From Pontibacillus chungwhensis (GTDB taxonomy: Bacteria; Bacillota; Bacilli; Bacillales; BH030062): a stretch of 64,000 nucleotides of DNA. Within the stretch, counting starts at the first letter, position 1, and every line of letters begins with the position of its first letter. Of the stretch, positions 25,801 to 33,001 are shown piece by piece. Made by a program: the position numbers and the translations under genes. Location: contig NZ_CP126446.1 in assembly GCF_030166655.1 (NCBI RefSeq), positions 2,604,001 through 2,668,000 of the forward strand, read 5' to 3'. Below the pieces are notes generated by a model that worked only from the letters and a program-made list of their open reading frames with translations, had not been told where the DNA came from and did no database searches.

Positions 25801-25998
25801 TTCTGTTATCTCATCAGCTACCTCCGCAGGAGTGGCTCCTGGATAAACGGTTGTCACCGTAATAATGGGAGGATCAATATCTGGTATCGTTTCTAATTTC
25901 ATGTTTAATCCCGAATACAAGCCTGCTACGGTCAAAATAATGGTCATCAACCATACAGCAAACTTATTGTTCATCGAGAAATTAATAATTTTCTTCAA
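22837..25998 (-). CDS. swrC: RND-family efflux transporter (SwrC/YerP type)
   Basis: The 1053-residue protein has the full RND layout: one N-terminal helix, two large extracellular domains and two blocks of membrane helices. The proton-relay acidic pair is Asp441-Asp442 (GRVVDDSIVVVENIYRR). It is the SwrC-type single-component exporter of Gram-positives, known in B. subtilis for surfactin resistance and swarming. Odd: residues about 249-292 are an insertion of Gln, Ala and Gly (codons mostly CAA/CAG, GCA, GGA) in the first extracellular domain. It is transcribed away from the TetR gene next to it. Confidence 0.95.
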   Translation of the reverse strand: MKKIINFSMNNKFAVWLMTIILTVAGLYSGLNMKLETIPDIDPPIITVTTVYPGATPAEVADEITEPIEQQVQNLSGVKTVSSSSFQNASNLQLEYSYSKDLDEAEDELQEAVSSVALPDAAQESDVSRINFNAFPVISMSVLNGDGSLEELTTTVEDQIVPELEGLEGVASVQVSGQQVKEVQMSFNEEALAERGMDKETVQNLIKGSNVTFPLGLYNFDDTQKSVVMDGNIATLEDLKQLQIPMIPSQSQGAPSQAAQQAPGSQQPQGTAQGQAQGNAQTQGSAQAQAQGIPTVELQEIADLEIVGQAESISRTNGEDSISIQIVKSQEANTVDVVNAVKDRAADFEEDLDGVEFVYSFDQGEPIEESVSTMLNKALFGGLFAIIVILLFLRNFRTTLISVVSIPLSLLIAILILNQMGITLNIMTLGAMTVAIGRVVDDSIVVVENIYRRMSLQDEKLEGKELVRAATQEMFMPILSSTIVTIAVFLPLGLVQGVVGQVFLPFALTVVFALLASLVVAITIVPMMSHSLLNKKQAMKSHHEGPGKLANAYRSVLDSVLNHKIITSIVAIGILVGSIALVPLVGTSFLPSEGEKMVMPTYSPAPGQTIEDVEEIAQDAHEYFDGREGVKTIQYSVGGENPMNPGASNQAAFFVEYDEDTENFDEEKQKVIDDLKAMTEKGEWASQDFSATGSSNEIQVQVFGETMDDIKPYVDEVKTILNDQEDLRDADSSLSESYEEYTLVANQKKLSQLGLTAGQIGMELSPNRERPKVTTIQEDGEELQVYLEVKKDQYNNIDELTDKEIQTPLGQSVPLSELVEVKEGTTEDTITRQNSKVYASVSAKSTTDDIGTVSADVQKELDEIDHPASIDLKIGGVTEDINESFSQLGIAMLAAIAIVYVVLVIFFGGALAPFAILFSLPFTIIGAVLGLLVSGETLSISAMIGALMLIGIVVTNGIVLIDRVIQREKEGISTREALLDAGATRLRPILMTALATIGALLPLALGFEGGSIISKGLGITVIGGLASSTLLTLLIVPVVYEMLSKIGRKKKKA

Positions 25999-26034
25999 TG
26001 TTTATATCCCCTTTCCTTACTTCGAACACGTCCG

Positions 26035-26090
26035 TTGACTAGTTAGTCAGTACGATATACAATATACATGACCAGTCAGTCAGCGGTCAA
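26035..26090. promoter_or_regulatory. Overlapping divergent promoters and TetR operators of swrC/yerO
   Basis: Plus strand (yerO): TTGACT at 26035, 17 nt, TACAAT. Minus strand (swrC): TTGACC at 26090-26085, 18 nt, TATATT. The two -10 elements overlap. GACTAGTTAGTC (26037-26048) and a second TGACC...GGTCA dyad with repeated AGTCAGTCAG (26069-26089) cover both -35 regions, as expected for TetR binding. Confidence 0.75.
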
Positions 26091-26128
26091 GAAATAAATA
26101 TAGCTTTCTTCAGAAAGGAGGCTTTCAA

Positions 26129-26974
26129 ATGGATCAAAAGAAAGTAAACATTATCGAGAACGCCATCACTTTATTTGCCCAAAAGGGCTTTAGCTCAACC
26201 TCTGTCCAGGAAATAGTTAAAGCAAGTCAGATCTCTAAAGGAGCTTTCTATCTCCATTTCAATTCCAAGGATGAGCTTCTCCATGAACTATTTGAATATT
26301 ATTGGCGTCGCATGCAAACCCGTATAAATGAAGTATCATCAAAGCCTTTGGATCCTAAAGAAAAGTTTACAGATCAACTTAAGGTAACAATAGAAGAAAT
26401 CGCTACACATCGGGATTTCATCATTATGCAAGTCAGAGAACAAGCCATTCCCTTTAATGAGACGATTGAACATTTCATCCGACGAATGCGCTATCATTCT
26501 ATCCTTTTTTATAGAAATCATTTACTCGGCATTTATGGCCAGGGAATTGAACCTTATGTATGGGAAGCAAGCGTCATGGTACAAGGCCTTTTAAAAAGCT
26601 ATATGGATTTAATCATTGTCGACAATGTGGAATTTGATTATTACTTATTAGCTCAATCGATTACCAATAGAGTTGATTCACTAATAGAAGGGTATGCGAA
26701 TAAAAATGACCCACCAGTCATTACAGAAAACGTCATTCAACAATTGACACCTTCCACCTATAATATGCATAACTTAGACGATCTTTTGGAGCAATTAGAA
26801 CTGATCGCTTTAAGTGACCCTGAACCAGCCATCAAAGAAACCATTGATGTTTTAATACAAGAATTAAAATCTCCATCTCCAAGAAAAGTCATCATTACAG
26901 GAATGGCTCACCATTTAGAAAAATATGAACGATACACAGACCTGGCTTCCTTGCTCAGGGCTTACTTTATGTAG
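26129..26974 (+). CDS. yerO: TetR-family regulator of swrC (YerO type)
   Basis: The 281-residue protein has a standard TetR DNA-binding domain (about 5-55: AITLFAQKGFSSTSVQEIVK, then SQISKGAFYLHFNSKDELL) and a long C-terminal ligand domain. This is longer than most TetR proteins but like B. subtilis YerO, which also neighbours the swrC homologue. AAAGGAGG precedes the ATG. Operator-like dyads between the two divergent genes imply repression of both. The inducer is unknown. Confidence 0.9.
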   Translation: MDQKKVNIIENAITLFAQKGFSSTSVQEIVKASQISKGAFYLHFNSKDELLHELFEYYWRRMQTRINEVSSKPLDPKEKFTDQLKVTIEEIATHRDFIIMQVREQAIPFNETIEHFIRRMRYHSILFYRNHLLGIYGQGIEPYVWEASVMVQGLLKSYMDLIIVDNVEFDYYLLAQSITNRVDSLIEGYANKNDPPVITENVIQQLTPSTYNMHNLDDLLEQLELIALSDPEPAIKETIDVLIQELKSPSPRKVIITGMAHHLEKYERYTDLASLLRAYFM

Positions 26975-26976
26975 AG

Positions 26977-27003
26977 GGAATCCAGTATTGGGTTCCTTTT
27001 TAA
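26977..27003 (+). terminator. Intrinsic terminator of yerO
   Basis: GGAATCC and GGGTTCC around a short loop, then TTTTTAATG. Confidence 0.75.
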
Positions 27004-27127
27004 TGAGCAGGGCATAACTGCTCTTATCAATTGTTTCAAAACTATGGATATAATTCAAAATATAAGGGGTTAGCTAGAACATGTTTAAACTTCCTGAGAT
27101 ATTTTGCTGCAAGGGTTCAGGGATTCT

Positions 27128-27357
27128 GACATTTTATGGTTTATACGGACACTCTTGATAGTAGTCTTGTCACTCTCCCGGCTTATCTCGACACTTCACA
27201 GCGGCGTTCTGGCACCATTCAGGCTCATTCGGACGCTTCCATCCTTCGTTCCGACACTCTCCAAGCTCGTTCTGATACTTTCGCCCTTCGTCCTGACATT
27301 CTCCTAGCTCGTTCGGACACTTCCATCTTTCGTTACGACACTCCCCTGCTTTATCTA
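27128..27357. repeat. Degenerate 21-bp tandem repeat array, about 11 copies
   Basis: The anchor GACAC or a close variant recurs at 27148, 27169, 27190, 27211, 27232, 27253, 27274, 27295, 27316 and 27337, always 21 bp apart (the first gap, from 27128, is 20). The consensus is roughly GACACTCTCCAAGCTCGTTC plus G. Read on the minus strand it encodes heptads containing Val-Ser-Glu-Arg, interrupted by stops. I treat it as a decayed, probably noncoding, repeat. No other gene lies between 27004 and 27439. Confidence 0.85.
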
Positions 27358-27386
27358 GTTATCCTAAAAATCTATGTTTAAAAAAA

Positions 27387-27410
27387 GAACCTTCCCAAAC
27401 GGAAAAGTTC
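27387..27410 (-). terminator. Intrinsic terminator of the DUF3951-like gene
   Basis: GAACTTTTCC pairs with GGAAGGTTC, followed by TTTTTTTAAA on the minus strand. Confidence 0.85.
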
Positions 27411-27439
27411 TTCCTCGTTGCTATCTTCTTTCTTGTACC

Positions 27440-27658
27440 TTAACGATCTTTATCGTCTCCCTCATCTTCTTCCTCTTCCTGTTCATCCTCTTGACGTTCT
27501 TCATGAAACTCGTCAATCGATTGTCCTGCAATGTGATCAAAGGGAGTATAGTAGTTACTAGGGCGTTCTTTTTTGATCATGACCTTATAAACTACAATAC
27601 CGATTAAGAGGGCAAAGAGTAGTGTAAATAAGCTTGATGAATAGAATAAGTAATCCAT
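27440..27658 (-). CDS. Small membrane protein, DUF3951-like
   Basis: The 72-residue protein has one N-terminal helix (about 8-25), then KKERPSNYYTPFDHIAGQ and a run of Glu/Asp to the end. The YTPFDHIAG motif matches what I remember of DUF3951. GGAG is 8 nt before the ATG at 27658; the GTG 9 nt earlier is less likely. Very acidic tails of this kind may bind cations or a basic partner. Function unknown. Confidence 0.75.
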   Translation of the reverse strand: MDYLFYSSSLFTLLFALLIGIVVYKVMIKKERPSNYYTPFDHIAGQSIDEFHEERQEDEQEEEEDEGDDKDR

Positions 27659-27739
27659 ACCGACCACTCCTACCCTTTTATTATTTCAAAGTTTTTCCAT
27701 GACCGCAACAGGATAGGTTATACGCTTTTATCTGTCTAT

Positions 27740-29137
27740 TCACCTCGCTTCTAGCCCTTTCCATTGGGTGTAACTATGATAGATTGTCCCCATAAATCCA
27801 TCGGCATCTAATTCCTTAAAGTATCGTCTTACTTCCGCTAGCTCATATTCCATTTCTTCATAACTCTTATCGTCAAAACTGACATAATCTAAATAATGAG
27901 GTTGTAATTCGATCCCGACCTCTACTTTAGCAGAATTGGCATATAGCACTTCATTTTGTGATAACGAGGTTATACTATTCGAACCAAGAGCTGTATTCCG
28001 GTAAGCCATAACTGTTACGTAATCCTGGCGATCGATCATATCTTGATAAAACTCTGGGTCATAAGGTGCTACACTAGGGCCATCCGTCCAGAATGGCAAA
28101 TCGCTTCCGACAATAAAACCGTTGTCCTTTGCGTATTGAACATAGGTTTCGGATGCCTTTGACCACTGAGTGATAACGCCCTCGCGGTTCGTATCCCATT
28201 CATCTAGAACATGAGGTTCAATATCGAAGTGAATCCCTTTAAACCTTTCCCCCTCTGCAACTTCTGCATTATAGGCCATCACGCGGTCCATCCTATGTTT
28301 CCCTTCAGGTATATTCTCTTCTAAACCCCAGTGAGGTGCTCCCATTAACGCATGGACTGTAATCCCTTTTTGACTCAAAGAAGAAATAAAGTAAGGATAG
28401 TAATCTTCCACTAAAGGATTGTAGTGAAGATACACATGATTTATATGGTGACTTGATAGAAATTGAATCGTTTCATCCGCTCGCTCAGAGATCGCCTTAC
28501 TATCCCAAAGCCATACACTTTTACGTGTAGTATATTCGTTCAAGGCATCTTGGATAGCTTTCCCGTAGATCTGAAACTGATCTGAAGCATCATGCGCCGT
28601 AACTGAAGATAAAGAGGTTAAGTCAGCCTCTGTAAAAAATCCCCGTGCTTGCCCCTTTGTATAGGTAATTGATACTTCTTGTCCCATTTCAGAATCTACC
28701 ACTACGTTAGCTGTGAACCCATTGCGTTCTAAATGGGTTCTTAATAGAGCTAATAATCGTTGATTATTTCCTTTTAATGTTGTCTCTACCTCATCACCTT
28801 GTTTACCAAGAATGGAGATGACCTCACTAACTGGACGGCTAACGGTCGCCTCTGTTTCAATTTGTGTGGCTGATTCGGTTACATCCGATAGGTTGTAATA
28901 GTTATACATCTTCCCTGCAGCATCTCGTGCTAGAAGTGTCGACACAGGCAAAAACTTTCCTTCCTCTTTACCATTAATAAATACTTCCGATCCTTGATCG
29001 ATATAAGAGAAGGACCAACAGCTTTCACACATAACTTCATCTTCTGTCACTACGGCCCCTTCACCAAAAACCGTACCTCCGATCCATACTCCCATAAACA
29101 CACTAGCCATAACTAACACGAACAGCTTACTCTTCAT
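27740..29137 (-). CDS. Secreted GH18-like (DIEP-motif) TIM-barrel protein
   Basis: The 465-residue protein has a signal peptide (MKSKLFVLVMASVFMGVWIG...). Residues to about 195 are an unrecognised domain with a CESC pair. The rest is a TIM barrel with FKGIHFDIEPHV (positions matching the DxxDxDxE motif of GH18 except one His), GAPHWGLEE, VMAYRNTALGSN and VGIELQP. The same motifs occur in the SLH-anchored protein at 54.5-56.0 kb, so the two are paralogous in this domain. A role in cell-wall or polysaccharide hydrolysis is inferred. A GTG at 29221 would precede the signal peptide and is less likely. Confidence 0.75.
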   Translation of the reverse strand: MKSKLFVLVMASVFMGVWIGGTVFGEGAVVTEDEVMCESCWSFSYIDQGSEVFINGKEEGKFLPVSTLLARDAAGKMYNYYNLSDVTESATQIETEATVSRPVSEVISILGKQGDEVETTLKGNNQRLLALLRTHLERNGFTANVVVDSEMGQEVSITYTKGQARGFFTEADLTSLSSVTAHDASDQFQIYGKAIQDALNEYTTRKSVWLWDSKAISERADETIQFLSSHHINHVYLHYNPLVEDYYPYFISSLSQKGITVHALMGAPHWGLEENIPEGKHRMDRVMAYNAEVAEGERFKGIHFDIEPHVLDEWDTNREGVITQWSKASETYVQYAKDNGFIVGSDLPFWTDGPSVAPYDPEFYQDMIDRQDYVTVMAYRNTALGSNSITSLSQNEVLYANSAKVEVGIELQPHYLDYVSFDDKSYEEMEYELAEVRRYFKELDADGFMGTIYHSYTQWKGLEAR

Positions 29138-29318
29138 AGATGGTCGTCTCCTTGTCGTTTTCGAATTTTCTTTAATATCGAAACGAATGACATCTAATTT
29201 AAGGCGTTCATAAGGATTCACCCTTTAAGACCTAGCACGGCATGTAATAACCGGAACATCCGACCTATATATTGGAATTTTGTGTTATTATGAAACAAAT
29301 TAGTAAAGGGTTGATGAG

Positions 29319-29528
29319 ATGGATTTTTTAAGCTGGTACGATTGGATTACGCCCACGACTCCTAAAGCTTCTTTTTTTATTTGCACCATTTTAACCTTTT
29401 TGATTGGTGTCTTCGTTTGGTTTGAAACGAAGAAGAAATCTAAAGTTGCCGCATCTATGGGTGGTAGTTTAATTGCCTCTTGTATAATTATTTATCTTTT
29501 ACTGCGACTTGGCTACTATTCTTCCTAA
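29319..29528 (+). CDS. Small two-helix membrane protein
   Basis: A 69-residue protein with two hydrophobic helices (about 17-35 and 45-66) joined by the basic loop ETKKKSKVAAS, so both ends probably face outward. The ribosome site AAAGGG is moderate. I recognise no family; the compact length and clean hydrophobic profile argue that it is real. Confidence 0.6.
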   Translation: MDFLSWYDWITPTTPKASFFICTILTFLIGVFVWFETKKKSKVAASMGGSLIASCIIIYLLLRLGYYSS

Positions 29529-29580
29529 CTACAACTAAGACATTTACCCTTTATTTTTTCTAAAATATACCTTTAAAAGA

Positions 29581-29639
29581 TTGACTTTCCTAAAAATAAA
29601 CGATATATTTCATTTATCGATATATCATTAAATGATATA
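29581..29639 (+). promoter_or_regulatory. Promoter and PadR operator
   Basis: TTGACT, 17 nt, TATATT, then directly downstream the perfect inverted repeat TATATCATT-A-AATGATATA (29621-29639). Two CGATATAT motifs flank the -10 region. The arrangement implies autorepression by the PadR product of the next gene. Confidence 0.75.
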
Positions 29640-29663
29640 AAATTAACGTAAGGGAGTATTTTT

Positions 29664-29999
29664 ATGGCAAGAAGCGATACCCTTGAAGCTGGTGAACTGA
29701 CAGATACCTCTTTCTATATATTACTTTCTCTTACAGAAGCGAGGCATGGCTATTTAATCATGCAGAGGATTGAAGAACTCACGAATGGAAAAGTATCTAT
29801 TGGTCCTGCATCTTTGTATACCACGATTAAGAAATTGCTTTCTGGCGGATTCATTGAACAACAAGGTGAAGGTACAGGAAAGCGTAAAACGTATATCGCG
29901 ACAGAGCGAGGAATCCATTTATTAAAGAAAGATATGGAACGCCGAGAGAATATTCTCGCACATGCGAGATTGGTTCTGAATGAGGAAGGAGAACAATAA
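29664..29999 (+). CDS. PadR-family regulator of the DUF2812 genes
   Basis: The 111-residue PadR protein has HGYLIMQRIEELTNGKVSIG and GPASLYTTIKKLLSGGFIEQ, the PadR recognition region, then a wing and a short C-terminal helix. It is separate from the PadR at 10.3 kb (different sequence, different neighbours). Its stop abuts the next start (TAAATG), so the two are translated together. A perfect operator-like repeat lies in its own promoter region. PadR-DUF2812 pairing is common in Firmicutes. Confidence 0.92.
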   Translation: MARSDTLEAGELTDTSFYILLSLTEARHGYLIMQRIEELTNGKVSIGPASLYTTIKKLLSGGFIEQQGEGTGKRKTYIATERGIHLLKKDMERRENILAHARLVLNEEGEQ

Positions 30000-30539
30000 A
30001 TGAGGAAAACAAAATATATTGCAAGCGGCGGCCTTGCCTTTTCCGAAGAAGAAGACATGAAAAAACTATCTTCTCTTTCTGAAGAAGGTTGGATTGCTAA
30101 GAAGTTAGCTCCATTTGGTTATGTGTGTAAGCGCGGCGAGTCAAAATCGCTTCAGTATGCTGTTGATTATCGAAAAGATGCAGATGATGAATACTTTGCC
30201 TACTTTGAAGAAGCTGGATGGACTCATGTTTCAACAGCCGTTAATTACATTCATTTATTTAGCGCTCCTGAAGGGACAACCCCTATCTATACGGACAAAC
30301 CATCAACCATTGAGAAATACGAAGCAGAGAAAAGAGTCATGGGAAGGGCAGCTTTACCTACATTGCTCATCACGATCGCTCTCTTTATGCTATACCCATT
30401 AAGTGATTTAAATTGGATGGCCGATATATTCGGTGAAGTTGGCATTGTTTTAGGCTACGTATCTATGATTGTGCTCGTTTTTACAGGAATGCCTTATCTT
30501 GGTTTTAGAAGAAAAGTTCATAAACTACGAAAATCTTAA
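30000..30539 (+). CDS. DUF2812 membrane protein (copy 1)
   Basis: The 179-residue protein has a soluble N-terminal domain (about 1-100: a GWIAKKLAPFGYVCKRGE strand pattern, the EYFAYFEEAGWTHVST motif) and two C-terminal membrane helices. This is the DUF2812 plan, with the AGW motif in the middle. It starts right at the PadR stop. DUF2812 genes regularly follow PadR genes; the function is unknown. The signature repeats in copy 2. Confidence 0.85.
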   Translation: MRKTKYIASGGLAFSEEEDMKKLSSLSEEGWIAKKLAPFGYVCKRGESKSLQYAVDYRKDADDEYFAYFEEAGWTHVSTAVNYIHLFSAPEGTTPIYTDKPSTIEKYEAEKRVMGRAALPTLLITIALFMLYPLSDLNWMADIFGEVGIVLGYVSMIVLVFTGMPYLGFRRKVHKLRKS

Positions 30540-30558
30540 GAAACCAGGGGGGATTCTG

Positions 30559-31083
30559 ATGAGCAAGCAAGTATTTAAACTATTTCCAGCATGGAAAGAT
30601 GATCAAGAAGAAAATTGGTTAAGCGAGATGGCTCAAGATGGATGGAGATTGTCTTCTTATAGGTTAGGTATATATTCTTTTGAACCATCTTCTTCAATCG
30701 AAGAAGTCTATAGGCTAGATTATAAAGGGAGTTCAGACCGAGATTTAGAAGATTATAAATCTTTATTTGAAGATGCAGGATGGGAGCATGTCACCCGCTT
30801 CCACGGTTGGCACTATTTTCGAAAACCACTATCAGATGGTCAAGATACCTCTGTTATTTACACAGACCAGGCCTCAGAAGGGGCTAAATACAAACAGTTG
30901 CTAACTTTATTGCTTCCGTTATTTCTCTTAATCATAGGTAGCGTTACATCTCTTCAAGCTCAACCTGGTTATACGTTCGTCTCAATTATAAAATGGATCT
31001 TCTTTTCTCTAATTGCTTTTTACATTTATGCCATGTTAAGGGTTTATATCAAAATGAAGAAAGTTCAGAAAACACAACTATAA
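30559..31083 (+). CDS. DUF2812 membrane protein (copy 2)
   Basis: The 174-residue protein starts MSKQVFKLFPAWKDDQEENW behind AGGGGGG at 30559 and has the same plan as copy 1: soluble domain with LFEDAGWEHVTRFHGWHYF, then two membrane helices. It is 19 nt after copy 1. The tandem pair behind one PadR operator suggests a hetero-oligomeric membrane module; substrate or signal unknown. Confidence 0.85.
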   Translation: MSKQVFKLFPAWKDDQEENWLSEMAQDGWRLSSYRLGIYSFEPSSSIEEVYRLDYKGSSDRDLEDYKSLFEDAGWEHVTRFHGWHYFRKPLSDGQDTSVIYTDQASEGAKYKQLLTLLLPLFLLIIGSVTSLQAQPGYTFVSIIKWIFFSLIAFYIYAMLRVYIKMKKVQKTQL

Positions 31084-31134
31084 ACTACTCCGACATAAAG
31101 CTTCCTATCACAGAGAACCCAATCATTACATAAA

Positions 31135-31167
31135 AGAGCATTCAGAATTATAGATTCTGAACGCTCT
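31135..31167. terminator. Bidirectional terminator
   Basis: AGAGCATTCAGAAT and ATTCTGAACGCTCT with a short loop; the minus strand reads on into TTTTATG. It serves the amidase gene and the DUF2812 unit. Confidence 0.85.
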
Positions 31168-31190
31168 GATTTATTTCGTATTAAAGTTTA

Positions 31191-32792
31191 CTAGAAATAG
31201 TTCACGATCCCGTTAACCAGATTCTTTACAAACTTTTCTTTATGAGCCTCATCTTTAATATTTGATAGATCAGACCAATTAGACAGGAAACCTATTTCAA
31301 TTAATACAGAAGGAACTGTATTCTTTCGGTTTACCCGGTAATGATTTGATCCATCGATTCCACGAGGGCTCTCCCCGAATACTCCTTTAATTTCTGACCA
31401 AATAGAGGTCGCTAAGTCTTTGCTTTTTTCCGGGTAGTCATTTTGTTCCCCTTCATCACACCAATCCTCTTGGATGTCACAAGGAGTTGTATTGTAAAAC
31501 AACTCTGACCCACTTACAGAAGCGTCTGCAATCGTATTCGCATGAATGGACAGAAAGATATCGGCATTATGTTCTTCTGACATCGCTGCACGGTCATCTA
31601 GTTCTACATATACATCTGAATCCCGGGTTAAGATGACGGTAGCACCCATTGATTCAAGTTCTTGTTGTAATTCTTTCGAATACTCAAGATTAATATCCTC
31701 TTCCTGGGTCTTATCATCGATTGCTAGAGCTCCGTTGTCATACCCTCCATGACCAGGATCTAGAATAATTCGTTTTCCTTCTAACAATTGACCATTAGAA
31801 GTTTCTTGTATGTAGTCGGTATGAGCCCAACCTTCACTTCCTTCATAGGAAACATAAGCCCATTCACCGCTGTATTTCGTTATCATCACTTTAGTACCAT
31901 AAGGAATCTGATCTTTCACAGATTCACCCGGTGCACTCCGAATGTTTAGTACATCGGCTGTAATCATGCCCTGCGTACTTTCATTTGAAATGTAATCGGA
32001 ATGAACCCAACCTTTTGAGCTTCCGTACCCGATATAGTACCATACACCTTCTGTTTGAAGAATGGACACAGTCGTCCCTTCCGTAATTTGATCTTTCAAG
32101 GAGCCACGAAGTGTGGGCTCAGACCTTACGTTAAGATAATCTGCTACAACCGTTCCATTTCTGATCGTTTCAAAATCTTGTTCGCTTTGACCCTTATAAA
32201 CCCACGAAGGACCTAAATACGTGTTTACTTTATACCAATCGCCTCTTTGCTCCAAAACGTCCATTGTAACAGGTTTGGCTACACCTATTTTTGTACTTTT
32301 ATCAGGTGACTCATAAATGTTGAAGTTTTCTGAAAATGATACTTCACCAATGTACTGGGTCGTTTCTTTCTTAACCCAGGTGTTACCGAGGTAAGTATGT
32401 ACTCTGTACCAATCGCCCCTTTGTTCAAGGACGTCCATACTAGTAGGCTTCGCTGCGCCAATTTTAGTTGATGTGTCTGGACTCTCATAGATATTAAAGA
32501 CTTTATTAAAACTTACTTTCCCAAGGTCCTCAGTTTCTTCGATAAAATTTAAGCTTGACCATCCGATTAAATCTCCAAACTGAACCTTTGCCCAACCTTC
32601 CTGCCGTTCAAGTATTTGAACCTCGCTGTTATCTTGTAAGGATCCAATAATTGTTCCGTCAGTTGGGGTCTCTCGTACGTTTAAGGTCGTATTCACATCT
32701 ACCGTTCCCGTTTCTGCTGCAACATTCATGATAGGGTTTAATAACAAGGTAACGCCCAGTGCTGTTGATGTCATAATCTTTTTGTAGTTCAT
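31191..32792 (-). CDS. Secreted N-acetylmuramoyl-L-alanine amidase with SH3 repeats
   Basis: The 533-residue protein has a signal peptide (about 1-27), five SH3b-type wall-binding repeats (about 30-330, recognisable by LNVRETPT, FNIYESPD twice, LNVRSEPT and LNIRSAPG) and a C-terminal Amidase_3 domain. Zinc-site residues are in ILDPGHGG, the Glu near YSKELQ, SIHAN, and the catalytic Glu in LIEIGFLSN. It cleaves the lactyl-amide bond of peptidoglycan. Repeats 2 and 3 are near-identical, including VLEQRGDWY, showing recent internal duplication. Confidence 0.92.
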   Translation of the reverse strand: MNYKKIMTSTALGVTLLLNPIMNVAAETGTVDVNTTLNVRETPTDGTIIGSLQDNSEVQILERQEGWAKVQFGDLIGWSSLNFIEETEDLGKVSFNKVFNIYESPDTSTKIGAAKPTSMDVLEQRGDWYRVHTYLGNTWVKKETTQYIGEVSFSENFNIYESPDKSTKIGVAKPVTMDVLEQRGDWYKVNTYLGPSWVYKGQSEQDFETIRNGTVVADYLNVRSEPTLRGSLKDQITEGTTVSILQTEGVWYYIGYGSSKGWVHSDYISNESTQGMITADVLNIRSAPGESVKDQIPYGTKVMITKYSGEWAYVSYEGSEGWAHTDYIQETSNGQLLEGKRIILDPGHGGYDNGALAIDDKTQEEDINLEYSKELQQELESMGATVILTRDSDVYVELDDRAAMSEEHNADIFLSIHANTIADASVSGSELFYNTTPCDIQEDWCDEGEQNDYPEKSKDLATSIWSEIKGVFGESPRGIDGSNHYRVNRKNTVPSVLIEIGFLSNWSDLSNIKDEAHKEKFVKNLVNGIVNYF

Positions 32793-32945
32793 TCTGTACT
32801 CCCTTTCCAATATTTATCTATGAAATTACCTTTTTTATCTTTGTTAGGAAATTTCATAGACCCCCTCTTTTTATAATGAGAGCTCTAACAGAAAGGAACA
32901 AGACCTAACCATAAATTCGAAATATTAAATCTATTGAAAATAAAT

Positions 32946-32965
32946 CCTGAATTTCAAACTTCAGG
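32946..32965 (-). terminator. Weak terminator-like hairpin after the AbrB-family gene
   Basis: CCTGAA and TTCAGG with an 8-base loop, followed by ATTTATTTT on the minus strand. Short stem; low confidence. Confidence 0.4.
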
Positions 32966-33001
32966 TTAATTTACTAAAATATAGGGATTATTCACCCGTC
33001 T

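Noticed and set aside
27104-27381. Two overlapping plus-strand open frames across the 21-bp repeat
   Set aside because: A period divisible by three keeps several frames open by chance; neither has a ribosome site and both look low-complexity.
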